Assembly (NCBI RefSeq): GCF_900143205.1
Contig: NZ_FRDH01000007.1
Span: 184,877 to 248,876, forward strand
Origin: Butyrivibrio hungatei DSM 14810
GTDB taxonomy: Bacteria > Bacillota > Clostridia > Lachnospirales > Lachnospiraceae
DNA: 64,000 nt
Direction of reading: 5' to 3'
The position numbers and the translations under genes are program-made. The first letter of the stretch is position 1; each line of letters starts with the position of its first letter. This document shows positions 37,049-46,756 of the stretch, piece after piece. The notes beneath the pieces were generated by a model. The model did no database searches. It saw nothing but the letters and a program-made list of their open reading frames with translations, and was not told the DNA's origin.

Positions 37049-38098
37049 ATGAAAAAGACACTAGTGTTTACTATTTTGACAATAGCTCTTTTGACAGGAT
37101 GTGGTAAAAGACCTGCTGAAACCGTAGCGATCACTCCCTACGAGCCAGAAGGCTACATCGCTGAATCTGAACTGACCGAGGCCGGCAAAGATCCACAGAC
37201 CGCAGCTTCAGAACTAGAGCCCATAAATAACTACGATACCAAGTTAAGTGTCCCTACCTGCATCACACAGATAGATGGCACCTGGTTCATCGTAGATTGC
37301 TACCACAACAGAGTCATCTACTCCGACACTCTCGGGGTTCCTCTGACTGATTGGCGCATCATGACTACAGAAGTCACACAGCCGCACACCATTGCCAGCG
37401 ATGGCACGGTCTATATGATAGATGACACTGAAAATAACAAAGTCCGAATCTTCGAAAAAGTCGATGGCGTATTCTTGCAGACTCAGGTTTTTTACGATAT
37501 CGGAAATCGCCCTCATTACACAGTTTATGACAAAGCAACTGACACCTTTTATGTTTGGAGCTCCATAACTGGCGAGCTGTACTGTTTTAGAAGAGATTCA
37601 TCCTCCACAAGAGTGTATCTTACTGATATCAGGAAGGTCGATGACCTTGAGGGCATTTACGTCAGATCTTTTTCTATAATAGATGGCGATATTTACTTTG
37701 TTTCCGGAATCTCTGATTCAGATTCAGAGGCAACTTCCAAGATCTACAGATGTGATCTGTCTGATCTTTCGGTAAAAGAAAAAATAGACGTCCCTTCAGA
37801 GCTTGCAGGAATGGCGCAGATCACCAAAATTCAGGATTACTACTATATAACAGTATCTACTGATGCAAGCGGCTCACAGGACAGCGCAACATTAGTAAGA
37901 ACAAAATCCTTACACGACTTAATACAAGGTGAATATGAAGATATCTATTCTGAGTACTTTGTAGGTGGCGGAACCCCATATTACATCTCAGAAGTAGATG
38001 ATACTTATTTTCTTACTGAACATCGTCTTGCAGACCACGGAATATGGTCATTCAAGATCAGAAATAACGACATTACAGAGGTCATTCCATTATACTAA
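37049..38098 (+). CDS. Lipoprotein with a predicted beta-propeller (NHL-like) fold
   Basis: Starting at 37049 (MKKTLVFTILTIALLTGCGK) gives 349 residues with a textbook lipobox LLTGC. Upstream codons in frame lack a signal. The body has repeating short strands (FIVDCYHNRVIYSD, VYMIDDTENNKVRIFE) like NHL/six-bladed propellers that bind extracellular ligands. It is monocistronic, divergent from the glycan operon and ends at a strong terminator. Function unknown. Confidence 0.75.
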   Translation: MKKTLVFTILTIALLTGCGKRPAETVAITPYEPEGYIAESELTEAGKDPQTAASELEPINNYDTKLSVPTCITQIDGTWFIVDCYHNRVIYSDTLGVPLTDWRIMTTEVTQPHTIASDGTVYMIDDTENNKVRIFEKVDGVFLQTQVFYDIGNRPHYTVYDKATDTFYVWSSITGELYCFRRDSSSTRVYLTDIRKVDDLEGIYVRSFSIIDGDIYFVSGISDSDSEATSKIYRCDLSDLSVKEKIDVPSELAGMAQITKIQDYYYITVSTDASGSQDSATLVRTKSLHDLIQGEYEDIYSEYFVGGGTPYYISEVDDTYFLTEHRLADHGIWSFKIRNNDITEVIPLY

Positions 38099-38116
38099 TG
38101 GATGGCCTCTTTTTTA
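38078..38116 (+). terminator. Terminator overlapping the lipoprotein stop codon
   Basis: GAGG...CCATTA and TAATGG...CCTC form a long stem with one bulge that includes the last codons and the TAA; six T residues follow. Confidence 0.85.
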
Positions 38117-38189
38117 TAATTATTAAATAACTTTTCCCTTTATATATTCTTGTTTTTTTAGTACAATACTATATTAGGAGAAGTATTAT

Positions 38190-39272
38190 ATGAAGATTGT
38201 AGAAAACGCTAAAACACTGATTAATCTGTACAAAGATTATCGTACAATGAACCAAACAGACTTGGAGGACTTTTACAAATCCAAGTGTACTTATTATCAA
38301 GATTACGTTGGCATTAGTCTTTTGTTTGGCAGTATATTTTCAATTGCGTATCTTTATTCAGATTATCAATTGAATGGCTCCTATGGTCCTACTCTAATTC
38401 CTAGATTATCAGTTCTTGTCGCTGTGCTTCTTTTCATTTTAGTGACTGAATTTGTTGACAACACTGGTGTTACTGTTTTTATGGACTATTTTCTGGGTCA
38501 CTATATAGTCATCGCCACTATTTGGGCAATATATTTCCTTAAGATAAGAGTTCACGCAAGCGAAGGATTCATCATAATGAATCTGGTATTTTTGACAGTG
38601 GGATTCGTCGCCCGACCTAGCCAGATAATCTTGTCAAGTCTATTCTTCCTTGGAGAAATACTTATTTCCAATGGTTTTAACCACTATGAGAACCTGGATA
38701 TCATCGTTTCTCTTGAGATTCCATGTGCTCTTGCGGTTATTGCTTCACACCTGATCCTTACTCTTTTCTACCTGGATCACTATCGCATGCAGCAAAAGCT
38801 TGAGCTGTCAATGGTAACAGATCCACTAACTCAGGTTTACAATAGACATTTGCTTGAAAAGATCGTAACCAAGAACGCACTTATCGGTGATTCCAAGGAA
38901 GTTGCGATTGCAATGCTTGATATCGACTTCTTTAAACAGGTTAACGATGAGCATGGTCACTACACTGGCGATCAGACTCTTTTATACATTGGACAGAAAC
39001 TTACAGCTCAGACTCACGACACGGACTATGTTATCAGATTTGGTGGTGAGGAATTCATCATTATCTTCAAAGACTGCGACGTGAACAACGCCTGCGCACG
39101 CATGGAGCAGTTCCGTCAAGACATAGAAAAAGCCACAGACTCACCAGTTCCTATCACTGTGTCTGTGGGCGTTTCCAAGTACACTGGCGACTTTGAAAAG
39201 ACAATCGTCAATGTAGACAACGCCCTCTACAAAGCTAAGAACACAGGACGAAACAGGGTGGTTGTGGTTTAA
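38190..39272 (+). CDS. Membrane-bound diguanylate cyclase
   Basis: The 360-residue protein has about six hydrophobic helices in residues 35-205, then a GGDEF domain: DPLTQVYNRHLLEK, a metal-binding MLDIDFFKQVNDEHGH and the active-site RFGGEEFIIIF near 295. The intact GGEEF and metal Asp suggest synthesis of cyclic di-GMP, which controls motility and adhesion. No allosteric I-site RxxD is present at the usual place before GGEEF. GGAGAAG precedes the ATG. Confidence 0.92.
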   Translation: MKIVENAKTLINLYKDYRTMNQTDLEDFYKSKCTYYQDYVGISLLFGSIFSIAYLYSDYQLNGSYGPTLIPRLSVLVAVLLFILVTEFVDNTGVTVFMDYFLGHYIVIATIWAIYFLKIRVHASEGFIIMNLVFLTVGFVARPSQIILSSLFFLGEILISNGFNHYENLDIIVSLEIPCALAVIASHLILTLFYLDHYRMQQKLELSMVTDPLTQVYNRHLLEKIVTKNALIGDSKEVAIAMLDIDFFKQVNDEHGHYTGDQTLLYIGQKLTAQTHDTDYVIRFGGEEFIIIFKDCDVNNACARMEQFRQDIEKATDSPVPITVSVGVSKYTGDFEKTIVNVDNALYKAKNTGRNRVVVV

Positions 39273-39285
39273 GAAATTTAATATA

Positions 39286-40254
39286 TCAATGATTGTTTTC
39301 TAAGAAAGACATTACTTCTTCTTTAGTTGGCATCACAGAAAGCGCACCTTTTTTGGTAGTAATTATAGATGCTGCAGCATTTGCAAAGGAAAGACACTTG
39401 GTAAGTCCTTCCTCAGTGAGGTTATCAAGGCCGTTTCTGCGAATGTAGTCTATGGCGCAAGCACAGAATGTGTCGCCTGCCCCTGTAGTCTCTATAGTTG
39501 CCTGATTTCTGTAGCCATCTTTTTTTACAGCTATATCCTTATAAAGGGCAATACTTCCATCAGGTCCAAGAGTTGCAAATACTATCGGAATGTCATAATC
39601 CTTCTTGATCTTTTTGGCACCCTCTTCAATATCCTTGATTCCTGTAAATAACTGAATCTCATTGTCTGAAATCTTTAAGATATCACAGTTCTCAAAGCCA
39701 AATTTCATAGCTTCCAGAGCATCACTCTCACCTTTCCACAAAGGTTCTCTATAATTCGGGTCAAAAGAGATAGTTACTCCATTTTCTTTTGCTATTTCAA
39801 CCGCCCTGATAGTTGCAGCCTTTGCAGGTTCATCTGTCATTGACAATGTTCCTAAATGAAAGATATCTGCGCTTTTTATAAGATCTGCTGCCTTCTCAAC
39901 ATCTGCTACTGTCAGCATCATATCAGCACCAGGTTTTCTGTAAAAAGAAAAATCCCTGTCACCGTTTGATAGCTTGTTTACAAAAGCAAGTGTAGTATTG
40001 ACGTTTTCATCAAAGACAAGCCCTGTTGAATCTATTCCCTGCTTTTCAATCCTTTCCTTTAGCATCCTTCCAAAAAAGTCATTTCCTACTTTTCCTATAA
40101 ATGCTGTATTATTTCCAAGATTCTGAAGCATCGACAATACATTGCAGGGAGCCCCGCCAGGGTTAGCCTCAAACAAAGGATTTCCCTGAGCACTATCTCC
40201 ACTACCTGTAAAATCTATAAGTAATTCCCCAAGCGCAACTACATCTTTTTTCAT
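39286..40254 (-). CDS. scrK: Fructokinase, PfkB family
   Basis: The 322-residue sugar kinase has GGAPCNVLSMLQNLG (sugar binding) near residue 32 and the PfkB signature TTGAGDTFCACAI with the catalytic Asp near 258. It phosphorylates fructose released by the GH32 enzyme next to it, from which it is separated by 3 bp. It is the last gene of the fructoside operon. Confidence 0.9.
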   Translation of the reverse strand: MKKDVVALGELLIDFTGSGDSAQGNPLFEANPGGAPCNVLSMLQNLGNNTAFIGKVGNDFFGRMLKERIEKQGIDSTGLVFDENVNTTLAFVNKLSNGDRDFSFYRKPGADMMLTVADVEKAADLIKSADIFHLGTLSMTDEPAKAATIRAVEIAKENGVTISFDPNYREPLWKGESDALEAMKFGFENCDILKISDNEIQLFTGIKDIEEGAKKIKKDYDIPIVFATLGPDGSIALYKDIAVKKDGYRNQATIETTGAGDTFCACAIDYIRRNGLDNLTEEGLTKCLSFANAAASIITTKKGALSVMPTKEEVMSFLENNH

Positions 40255-40257
40255 AGA

Positions 40258-41739
40258 TCATTTCCTCTCAAGTTCATACATAGTAACATCCATAAGAAGC
40301 TCCCCAGCCGCTTTGAAGCTTATGCCCTCAGCTCTTACATCTGTCAGGATAACCATAGACATTGCCTGCTCACCATTATTTATGAACAGCTCGCAGCTAT
40401 ATCTGTCAAGAACAAGTCTAAGAGAAATCTCACCCTTATTTCCTGCCACCTTGCATCTCCTCTGGTGGACGATAGCTCTTCTGCTGCCGGAATGCTTTCT
40501 GTCGATCTTAACGATATTGTCAACAGGATCATACTCAATAGTTGAATATGCCTTGCCATTATCTGCAAATCGGATCTCAAACTTTTTGTATGAAAGCTCT
40601 GGCTGTGTAGATCTTACTTTGACAGTCATGTCGACACATCTGCCCTCAATGCTTGATAATGAAACACTGTCAGAAATAAGAACATTCTGTCTGCTGATCC
40701 TTTTTCCGTAATAGTTTTCTATTTCTCTTGCTGGCCACTGAATAAGCTTGTTATCACGAATAGAGATTTCTCTTGGAATGCTCATCTGCCCAAACCAAGG
40801 GAAGTCGTTTCGCTTAATTCCGCATGTATCCCAGTTCTGCATCCATCCGATCATAATCCTGCGTCCATCAGCGGTCTTAATAGTCTGTGGTGCATAGAAG
40901 TCGATACCATAATCAACCGCCTGGCAATTTTCTTCGCAGAACTCACCTTTTTCGTCAATGCTTCCAATAATGCACAGGGTTCCATTGCCGTTGTGGAATT
41001 CAAGTTCTTCAGGAAGCATATCCTGAGGGCTTGTCAAAAGGATATGTTTACCATCGTGCTCAAAGTAATCAGGACACTCCCACATAACACCAAATCTGTG
41101 ATTATTCTTGATCATGGTCTTATCGTAGGACCAATGAATTCCGTCTTCGCTCACATACTGAAGAATCTGTCCATCCTCATCCTCTGTCTTATTGCCAACA
41201 ACGATATAGTATTTACCATTTTCGCGCCATATCTTTGGATCTCTGAAGTCGTATTTACCAGCCCCTTCAGGAAGCATTGTACTGTCGATAACCGGATTAT
41301 TTTCGTACTTCTCATAATCCCTGCCATCTCCAATGGCAACGCACTGGGTCTGCACATCTCTGATATTGCCGTTTTCATCTTCTGTTTTCTGAACGCCAGT
41401 GTAGACAAGGAGCTGTTTTCCATCTTCCAGCTCTATAGCACTTCCTGAAAAGCATCCATTCTGATCATATTCACTGTCAGGCGCGATCGCAGCCGGTAAA
41501 TATTTCCAGGTGATCAGATCCTTACTGACTGCATGTCCCCAGTGCATTGGTCCCCACACAGTCTCGTATGGATAATACTGATAAAAGAGATGATATTCGC
41601 CCTTGTAGATACTAAAGCCGTTAGGATCATTCATCCAACCAATTCTTGGAGTCAGATGAAAAAGAGGTCTCATTTCAGGAGCTATCATCTTTTCCTTTTT
41701 CTCTTCATATTCACGTGCCTTGTTTAACTTATCGCTCAT
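40258..41739 (-). CDS. GH32 beta-fructofuranosidase (sucrose hydrolase)
   Basis: The 493-residue enzyme starts at 41739 (MSDKLNKARE), preceded by AGGAAAG. It has the nucleophile motif WMNDPNG near residue 34, FRDPKIW with the transition-state Asp near 168 and the acid/base WECPDYF near 222, then a C-terminal beta-sandwich. There is no signal peptide, so it acts in the cytosol on sugar imported by the neighbouring ABC system, releasing fructose. A name of scrB/sacA type would fit, but the imported sugar is not phosphorylated. Confidence 0.93.
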   Translation of the reverse strand: MSDKLNKAREYEEKKEKMIAPEMRPLFHLTPRIGWMNDPNGFSIYKGEYHLFYQYYPYETVWGPMHWGHAVSKDLITWKYLPAAIAPDSEYDQNGCFSGSAIELEDGKQLLVYTGVQKTEDENGNIRDVQTQCVAIGDGRDYEKYENNPVIDSTMLPEGAGKYDFRDPKIWRENGKYYIVVGNKTEDEDGQILQYVSEDGIHWSYDKTMIKNNHRFGVMWECPDYFEHDGKHILLTSPQDMLPEELEFHNGNGTLCIIGSIDEKGEFCEENCQAVDYGIDFYAPQTIKTADGRRIMIGWMQNWDTCGIKRNDFPWFGQMSIPREISIRDNKLIQWPAREIENYYGKRISRQNVLISDSVSLSSIEGRCVDMTVKVRSTQPELSYKKFEIRFADNGKAYSTIEYDPVDNIVKIDRKHSGSRRAIVHQRRCKVAGNKGEISLRLVLDRYSCELFINNGEQAMSMVILTDVRAEGISFKAAGELLMDVTMYELERK

Positions 41740-41770
41740 TTCTTTCCTCACTTAACTTTGAAATTCTTAA

Positions 41771-41796
41771 AAAAAGGGAGGAGATAACCTCCCCCC
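41771..41796 (-). terminator. Terminator or attenuator inside the fructoside operon
   Basis: GGGAGG and CCTCCC (41777-41794) with a minus-strand run of seven T residues lie between the binding-protein gene and the GH32 gene. It likely sets a higher level for the transporter part. Confidence 0.8.
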
Positions 41797-41813
41797 TGTA
41801 TTACTTTTTTAGA

Positions 41814-43466
41814 TTACTTATAGAACTCATCAAGATACTTCTGGTAGATAGAAAGATACTTATCAAGACCATAAGCATTAACCTGCTTGATATATTCATC
41901 CCACTCAGCATCTGTAAGGCCGTTCATCACGAAGTTACTTCTGCTTGAATTGATGTAGCTGATAAGATCTGTCTGGATAGTTGTAAGTTCTTCTGTGTCT
42001 TCAGCTGTCATAAATACGTTAGGATATACGTACTTGCAATTCATATCATCTGTGTAATACTCTTTGATCCAGTCAAGACGATACTGCGCATCATCAGGAC
42101 ATGTTACATATACTCCATAGTACTCATCAAGAATAGCAAGAGGACCACCAACGCATTCAGCCTCACGTACCTCTACAGGAGAAGCATCTCCAAGTGGTGC
42201 ATGCTTGAGCATCTTATCGCCGTTCGCATTTGTTGAAAGTTCAAAGATATCAAACTCATCATCCTCGCCATATGTTCCCCAGTTATTCTGTGGAGACTGG
42301 AATGGATCATACATCTTATCAAGCCAAGCGCATACAAATGCAGGATTCTCGCACTTTGAAGTGATGACACATCTTCCGCGATCAAAACCTGATGTAAATG
42401 AACTGTTCATTGGAGTTACATTTCTTACATCTGCCTTAAGTGCTGCAAGAGGAACGAAATCTTCGAGATTATCAATGTTTGCAACATCCCATGTAAAGCA
42501 AACGCCATATCTGTGTGATTTTCCTTTAGCTACATATGTTGACCAGTCCTGTGTAAAGCACTCAGGATCAATAAGTCCCTCTTCGTAGAGCTTGTGGAGC
42601 CACTGCATACCTGACTTGAAGCCCTCCTGTGTAGCTGTGCAGATAACCTTCTTGTCATCAGTAACTGCAATATGCTGGCCAAGATCATTATCACCGTAGC
42701 CTTCACCAAAACCATTGATAAGAAGACTTGGATCCTGATCATTCATGATGCATGACATAGGAATGATGTCACCTTCAATACCAAATTCTGCCTGAAGATC
42801 TGAAGCGTGATCTTTGAATGCCTTAAGCACTTCCTCAAATTCATCTACTGTTGTAGGTGTCTGAAGTCCAAGGAAATCCAACCACTTCTTGTTAATGTAT
42901 GTAAAGTTATTACCTACAGTCTGGATAGCTGTCTTGTTTGAACCAAGCTGCTCGATCCATGGAAGAGCCCAGATATGTCCCTCTGAATCCTCACACATTG
43001 CGCGATATTCAGGATATTTATCAAATACTGCCTTCAGATTAGGCATGTTATTGTCTATATACTCTTCTATAGGAAGAATAACTCCCTGATCAGCATATCT
43101 GATAAGATCAGAGTTGCTAAAGCTTGCGTTAAACACAAAATCAGTAAGTGCATTCTTGTTAGCCATGTTGAGCTGGATCTTGTCACCCCACTGATCATTT
43201 GAAATAGCTGTCCATTCAACATGTACATTTGTCTCTTCTTCAAGTCTCTTAAAGATAGTTCTATTATTAGGTTCTGACTCAGTTCCTGATGGATAGCTGA
43301 TAGTACCAGTAATAGTAACCTTATTTTCTAACGGAAAGCTGATATTTTCCGCTGAAACTGATGCTGCCCCACTCTTTGCTGCGCCTTTTCCACAACCAGC
43401 AAGAACACTAGCTGACATTGCAAGAACAAGTACTGCTGAAAATAACTTTGTTGTTTTCTTTTTCAT
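41814..43466 (-). CDS. Sugar ABC transporter substrate-binding lipoprotein
   Basis: The 550-residue protein has a signal peptide ending in the lipobox VLAGCGKG at residues 22-29 and the fold of extracellular solute-binding family 1 in the long LipO/YtcQ-type form. It delivers a sugar to the two permeases upstream in the operon. Aromatic-rich segments (WALPWIEQLGSNK) suit carbohydrate binding. The substrate is inferred as sucrose or a fructo-oligosaccharide. Confidence 0.9.
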   Translation of the reverse strand: MKKKTTKLFSAVLVLAMSASVLAGCGKGAAKSGAASVSAENISFPLENKVTITGTISYPSGTESEPNNRTIFKRLEEETNVHVEWTAISNDQWGDKIQLNMANKNALTDFVFNASFSNSDLIRYADQGVILPIEEYIDNNMPNLKAVFDKYPEYRAMCEDSEGHIWALPWIEQLGSNKTAIQTVGNNFTYINKKWLDFLGLQTPTTVDEFEEVLKAFKDHASDLQAEFGIEGDIIPMSCIMNDQDPSLLINGFGEGYGDNDLGQHIAVTDDKKVICTATQEGFKSGMQWLHKLYEEGLIDPECFTQDWSTYVAKGKSHRYGVCFTWDVANIDNLEDFVPLAALKADVRNVTPMNSSFTSGFDRGRCVITSKCENPAFVCAWLDKMYDPFQSPQNNWGTYGEDDEFDIFELSTNANGDKMLKHAPLGDASPVEVREAECVGGPLAILDEYYGVYVTCPDDAQYRLDWIKEYYTDDMNCKYVYPNVFMTAEDTEELTTIQTDLISYINSSRSNFVMNGLTDAEWDEYIKQVNAYGLDKYLSIYQKYLDEFYK

Positions 43467-43533
43467 ATACCCTCTCCTTATAAAAAAATTATTTATTCGC
43501 TCCTGTTACCAGGGGAAATACATTTTTAAAAGA

Positions 43534-44448
43534 TCATCCCTTTACTGAGCCAACCATGATACCTGAATCAAAATACTTCTGGAAGAACGGATACATCACG
43601 ATCAGTGGCAAACTGGATATAATGATCGTCGCATACTTTAAAAGTTCTGCAAGCTGCGCTCTCTGTGCAGTACTCTGCATATCAGCTATCATTCCAGGAT
43701 CCGGTTCATTCTGGATCAAAATAGCCCTAAGCACCAGCTGAAGTGGCTGCTTCTCAGCAGAATTGAGATATATCATTGCATCAAAGTAGCTATTCCACAT
43801 TCCAACAAACTGCCACAAGACCAAAACAGCAATAAGAGGAGTACATACAGGAAGTAGGATCCTGAAGAAAAATACCAGTTCATTCGCTCCATCTACATCA
43901 GCCGCTTCTCTTAATTCACTTGGAATGCCTTTGTAATATGTTCTTGCAATGATCATGTTCCATACACTGAATGATCCAGGAAGAAGTACAGCCCACATAG
44001 TATCAAGAAGTCCCATATTGCTGATAAGAAGATATGTAGGAATCAGACCTCCACCAAAAAACATTGTGATAATGAAAATTGCATTAAAAAACTTTTTTCC
44101 TTTAAAATCGTCTCTGGACATCGGATATGCACACAGAAGTGTTACAAAAACCGATATGAACGCAAATAACACAGAATAAATAATTGCGTTCTTGAATCCT
44201 ATCCATATCTGAGAGTTAGTCATAACCCTCTCGTAAGCTGTCAAAGTCCACTTACTGACATCAAATACGATTCCCTTGTTCTGCAGTGTAATAGGGTCCA
44301 TAAAAGAAGCTACGATGATATACACTACAGGACCTATGATTGCTACAACAAAAGCCGCAAGAAGGATATATCCCACAAGGAGAAACGTCTTATCCCCGAT
44401 AGATGCTCTTGCAAACTCACTCTTTTTTGCTCTAACTGTTCTTTCCAT
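43534..44448 (-). CDS. Sugar ABC transporter permease, LplC/YtcP type
   Basis: The 304-residue protein has six membrane helices. The coupling motif EAA-loop appears as REAADVDGANELVFFFRILLP near residue 195. It pairs with the permease at 44460 and needs a separate ATPase, absent from this locus, as usual for CUT1 systems that share MsmK/MsmX. Confidence 0.93.
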   Translation of the reverse strand: MERTVRAKKSEFARASIGDKTFLLVGYILLAAFVVAIIGPVVYIIVASFMDPITLQNKGIVFDVSKWTLTAYERVMTNSQIWIGFKNAIIYSVLFAFISVFVTLLCAYPMSRDDFKGKKFFNAIFIITMFFGGGLIPTYLLISNMGLLDTMWAVLLPGSFSVWNMIIARTYYKGIPSELREAADVDGANELVFFFRILLPVCTPLIAVLVLWQFVGMWNSYFDAMIYLNSAEKQPLQLVLRAILIQNEPDPGMIADMQSTAQRAQLAELLKYATIIISSLPLIVMYPFFQKYFDSGIMVGSVKG

Positions 44449-44459
44449 TTCTCTCCTCC

Positions 44460-45380
44460 TTATAGTCCCTGGCCATCGTTAAGCTTCTCAACGACCTTAT
44501 TGACTGCGATCAAAAGGATTACATTGACTATGGTATTGAACAGGCCTACCGCTGTTGAATAACTGTAATCTCCGTTTAAAAGACCTTTTTTATACACGTA
44601 AGTTGCAATGATCTCAGATGAAGCAAGGTTCATATCAGACTGAAGTGCGTAAGCTTTTTCGAATCCGACACTCATGATATTTCCCGCCTGAAGGATAAAC
44701 TGGATAACAACCATATCCTTTATAGCTGGCCACTCAACTGTTTTGATCTGCTGCCAGATGTTAGCTCCGTCAATCTGTGCCGCCTCCTTAAGTTCCTTAC
44801 TTGCGTTGGAAAGAGCTGCAGTATACATGATCGATGCCCAACCAGCGCCCTGCCAGATACCACTTATGATGTAAATTGGTCTGAAAGCTGCAGGTATTGT
44901 CAGGAAATTGATGTTTGTTCCAAGGAGCATATTTAATGGTCCTGTAACTGATAAAAGGATTCTGACCATACCGCAAAGAACTATAACTGAAATAAAGTTC
45001 GGCATATACAGAACAAGCTGTATCTTCTGTTTGACCTTACTGCTGGCTACCCTGTTAAGTAGAAGTGCCAAAATGATCGGCATTGGGAATCCCCAAAGCA
45101 AGCCAAAGACACTAAGCTTGAGTGTATTAACAAGATATTGCATGAAATCAGGTGATGATAGGAATTGTTTGAAATATTTAAGACCAACCCATTCGCTGCC
45201 AAGAATTCCCTTGAATGGATTATATTTCTGAAAGGCGATCAGGATACCTCCCATTGGAATGTATCTGAACACTATCGTAAGTATCAATGCAGGTCCTAAG
45301 AAAAACACATATAGCTGCCAATGTTGCTTAATATATATCAAGGTATTATGCAATGAATTATCTCTTACCTTTGTGTTCAT
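44460..45380 (-). CDS. Sugar ABC transporter permease, LplB type
   Basis: Starting at 45380 (MNTKVRDNSLHN), with GGGGAGGATCAA just upstream, gives 306 residues. Six membrane helices and the EAA loop KEAAQIDGANIWQQIKTVEW near residue 195 are present. A longer frame from 45449 has no ribosome site. It is the first gene of the operon, under the divergent promoter region. Confidence 0.93.
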   Translation of the reverse strand: MNTKVRDNSLHNTLIYIKQHWQLYVFFLGPALILTIVFRYIPMGGILIAFQKYNPFKGILGSEWVGLKYFKQFLSSPDFMQYLVNTLKLSVFGLLWGFPMPIILALLLNRVASSKVKQKIQLVLYMPNFISVIVLCGMVRILLSVTGPLNMLLGTNINFLTIPAAFRPIYIISGIWQGAGWASIMYTAALSNASKELKEAAQIDGANIWQQIKTVEWPAIKDMVVIQFILQAGNIMSVGFEKAYALQSDMNLASSEIIATYVYKKGLLNGDYSYSTAVGLFNTIVNVILLIAVNKVVEKLNDGQGL

Positions 45381-45405
45381 TTGATCCTCCCCTGGCGTTT
45401 TGTAT

Positions 45406-45530
45406 TTTACATTTGCACCATTTACATTTGCATATGTAAAATATATCACCCTCGTTTTCTGGTGTCAACATAATTATTTTACATTTGCACAATTAATATT
45501 TACGTTTGACACTTTATTTTTTACATTTTA
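45406..45530. promoter_or_regulatory. Five operator-like repeats in the divergent control region
   Basis: TTTACATTTGCA occurs at 45406, 45421 and 45478; variants TTTACGTTTGAC at 45499 and TTTACATTTTA at 45520. Copies three to five start exactly 21 bp apart. Copy two sits inside a near-palindrome (45421-45440, TTTACAT...ATGTAAA). They overlap both promoters and are probable sites for the adjacent LacI-family regulator. Confidence 0.75.
45440..45468 (-). promoter_or_regulatory. Promoter of the fructoside transport operon
   Basis: TTGACA (45463-45468), 17 bp and TATATT (45440-45445). Operator copies lie just downstream (45421) and upstream (45478). Confidence 0.78.
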
Positions 45531-45534
45531 TAAT
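45506..45534 (+). promoter_or_regulatory. Promoter of the LacI-family regulator gene
   Basis: A perfect TTGACA (45506-45511), 17 bp, TATAAT (45529-45534). Operator copy four overlaps the -35 box and copy five the spacer, suggesting autoregulation. Confidence 0.82.
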
Positions 45535-45607
45535 GATAAGGGTGTGATGCGCCGTAAATACGGCTTATTCGCCAAATCAAACGACTATAGAAAATGGAGA
45601 CTATATT

Positions 45608-46666
45608 ATGCCAGCCAAAGTCACCTTGCAAGATATAGCAGACGCTCTTGGAGTATCCAGAAACACTGTATCCAAGGCTATCAACAACACAGGAGTTCTA
45701 GCAGAGGCCACCAGACAAAAGGTTTTAGAAAAAGCTATAGAAATGGGATACAAGCAGTTTTCCTATGCCAACTCTCTAGGCGACATCAAAAACCCATCGT
45801 TTGGCGCCAAACCATCTGCATCCGGTGAAATAGCTCTTTTTACAGGTAATTTTCTCAACAATTCGCACTTTGCTTCTACTATGCTTGATAAGTTCCAGCA
45901 TGAAATATCGCTTTTAGGTTATAGTCTTACAATGCACCGAGTTGATCAGCATAACCTCGAAAATCACAGCCTTCCGCTGTCATACAGACCAGAGAATACC
46001 AAGGCCATTGTATGTATTGAGATGTTTGAGCATTCCTATTGCGAAATGCTATGTGATCTCGGATTGCCGGTTCTTATGATTGATGCTCCCGTTGCAAGTT
46101 ATTGGAAGCCATTAAATGCAGATGTGCTGCTGATGGACAATTTCTCCAATATCTACACTGTAGTCAACGATATGAGCAAAAAAGGTATTACCAAGATCGG
46201 CTTTGTAGGTCAGGTTACACACTGCCGCTCATTCTATGAGAGATTTATCGCTTTTAGAGAAGCCATGTATATCAATAATCTAAGTTTTGAAGAGAAATAT
46301 TGTCTGACTGAGATTCATCCACATGGACAGGACTACAGAGAGTATCTATATAAAGCTCTTAAAAATTCAAGTGAGCTTCCTGAATTATTTATCTGTGCGA
46401 ACGATTTTGTTGCCCTTGACCTCATATATGGACTTAAGAGACTTGGAATAGAATGTCCAAGAGACATTAAGATCTTTGGCTTTGATGATTCACCAGAATC
46501 CAAGATCATGACACCTTCTCTTTCAACCAGCCACATACACAGCCAGGTAATCGGCTACTCGGCTGCTAACCTCGTGATCTCAAGGATTGAGCAGCCTGAT
46601 CTAAATTACAGGATCACCTACACAGAGACAGATCTCATTTACAGAGAGTCAACACAAATACTATAA
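45608..46666 (+). CDS. LacI-family transcriptional regulator
   Basis: The 352-residue protein has the LacI HTH and hinge (VTLQDIADALGVSRNTVSKA, then VLEKAIEMGYK) and a periplasmic-binding-like ligand domain ending with the DSPESKIMTPSLSTSHIH segment. It is divergent from the fructoside operon and most likely represses it until a sugar ligand is bound. Confidence 0.93.
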   Translation: MPAKVTLQDIADALGVSRNTVSKAINNTGVLAEATRQKVLEKAIEMGYKQFSYANSLGDIKNPSFGAKPSASGEIALFTGNFLNNSHFASTMLDKFQHEISLLGYSLTMHRVDQHNLENHSLPLSYRPENTKAIVCIEMFEHSYCEMLCDLGLPVLMIDAPVASYWKPLNADVLLMDNFSNIYTVVNDMSKKGITKIGFVGQVTHCRSFYERFIAFREAMYINNLSFEEKYCLTEIHPHGQDYREYLYKALKNSSELPELFICANDFVALDLIYGLKRLGIECPRDIKIFGFDDSPESKIMTPSLSTSHIHSQVIGYSAANLVISRIEQPDLNYRITYTETDLIYRESTQIL

Positions 46667-46686
46667 AAAGATATTGTCACTTATAA

Positions 46687-46737
46687 AAAAAGCTACAGTA
46701 TAAACACTATAAATTTAGTGTTTAGCCTGTAGCTTTT
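46687..46737. terminator. Bidirectional terminator between the LacI gene and prfB
   Basis: AAAAGCTACAG...CTGTAGCTTTT with an inner TAAACACTA/TAGTGTTTA helix gives about 20 bp of pairing, with T/A runs on both sides. Confidence 0.88.
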
Positions 46738-46756
46738 GTTTAAGCATAAACTCACA

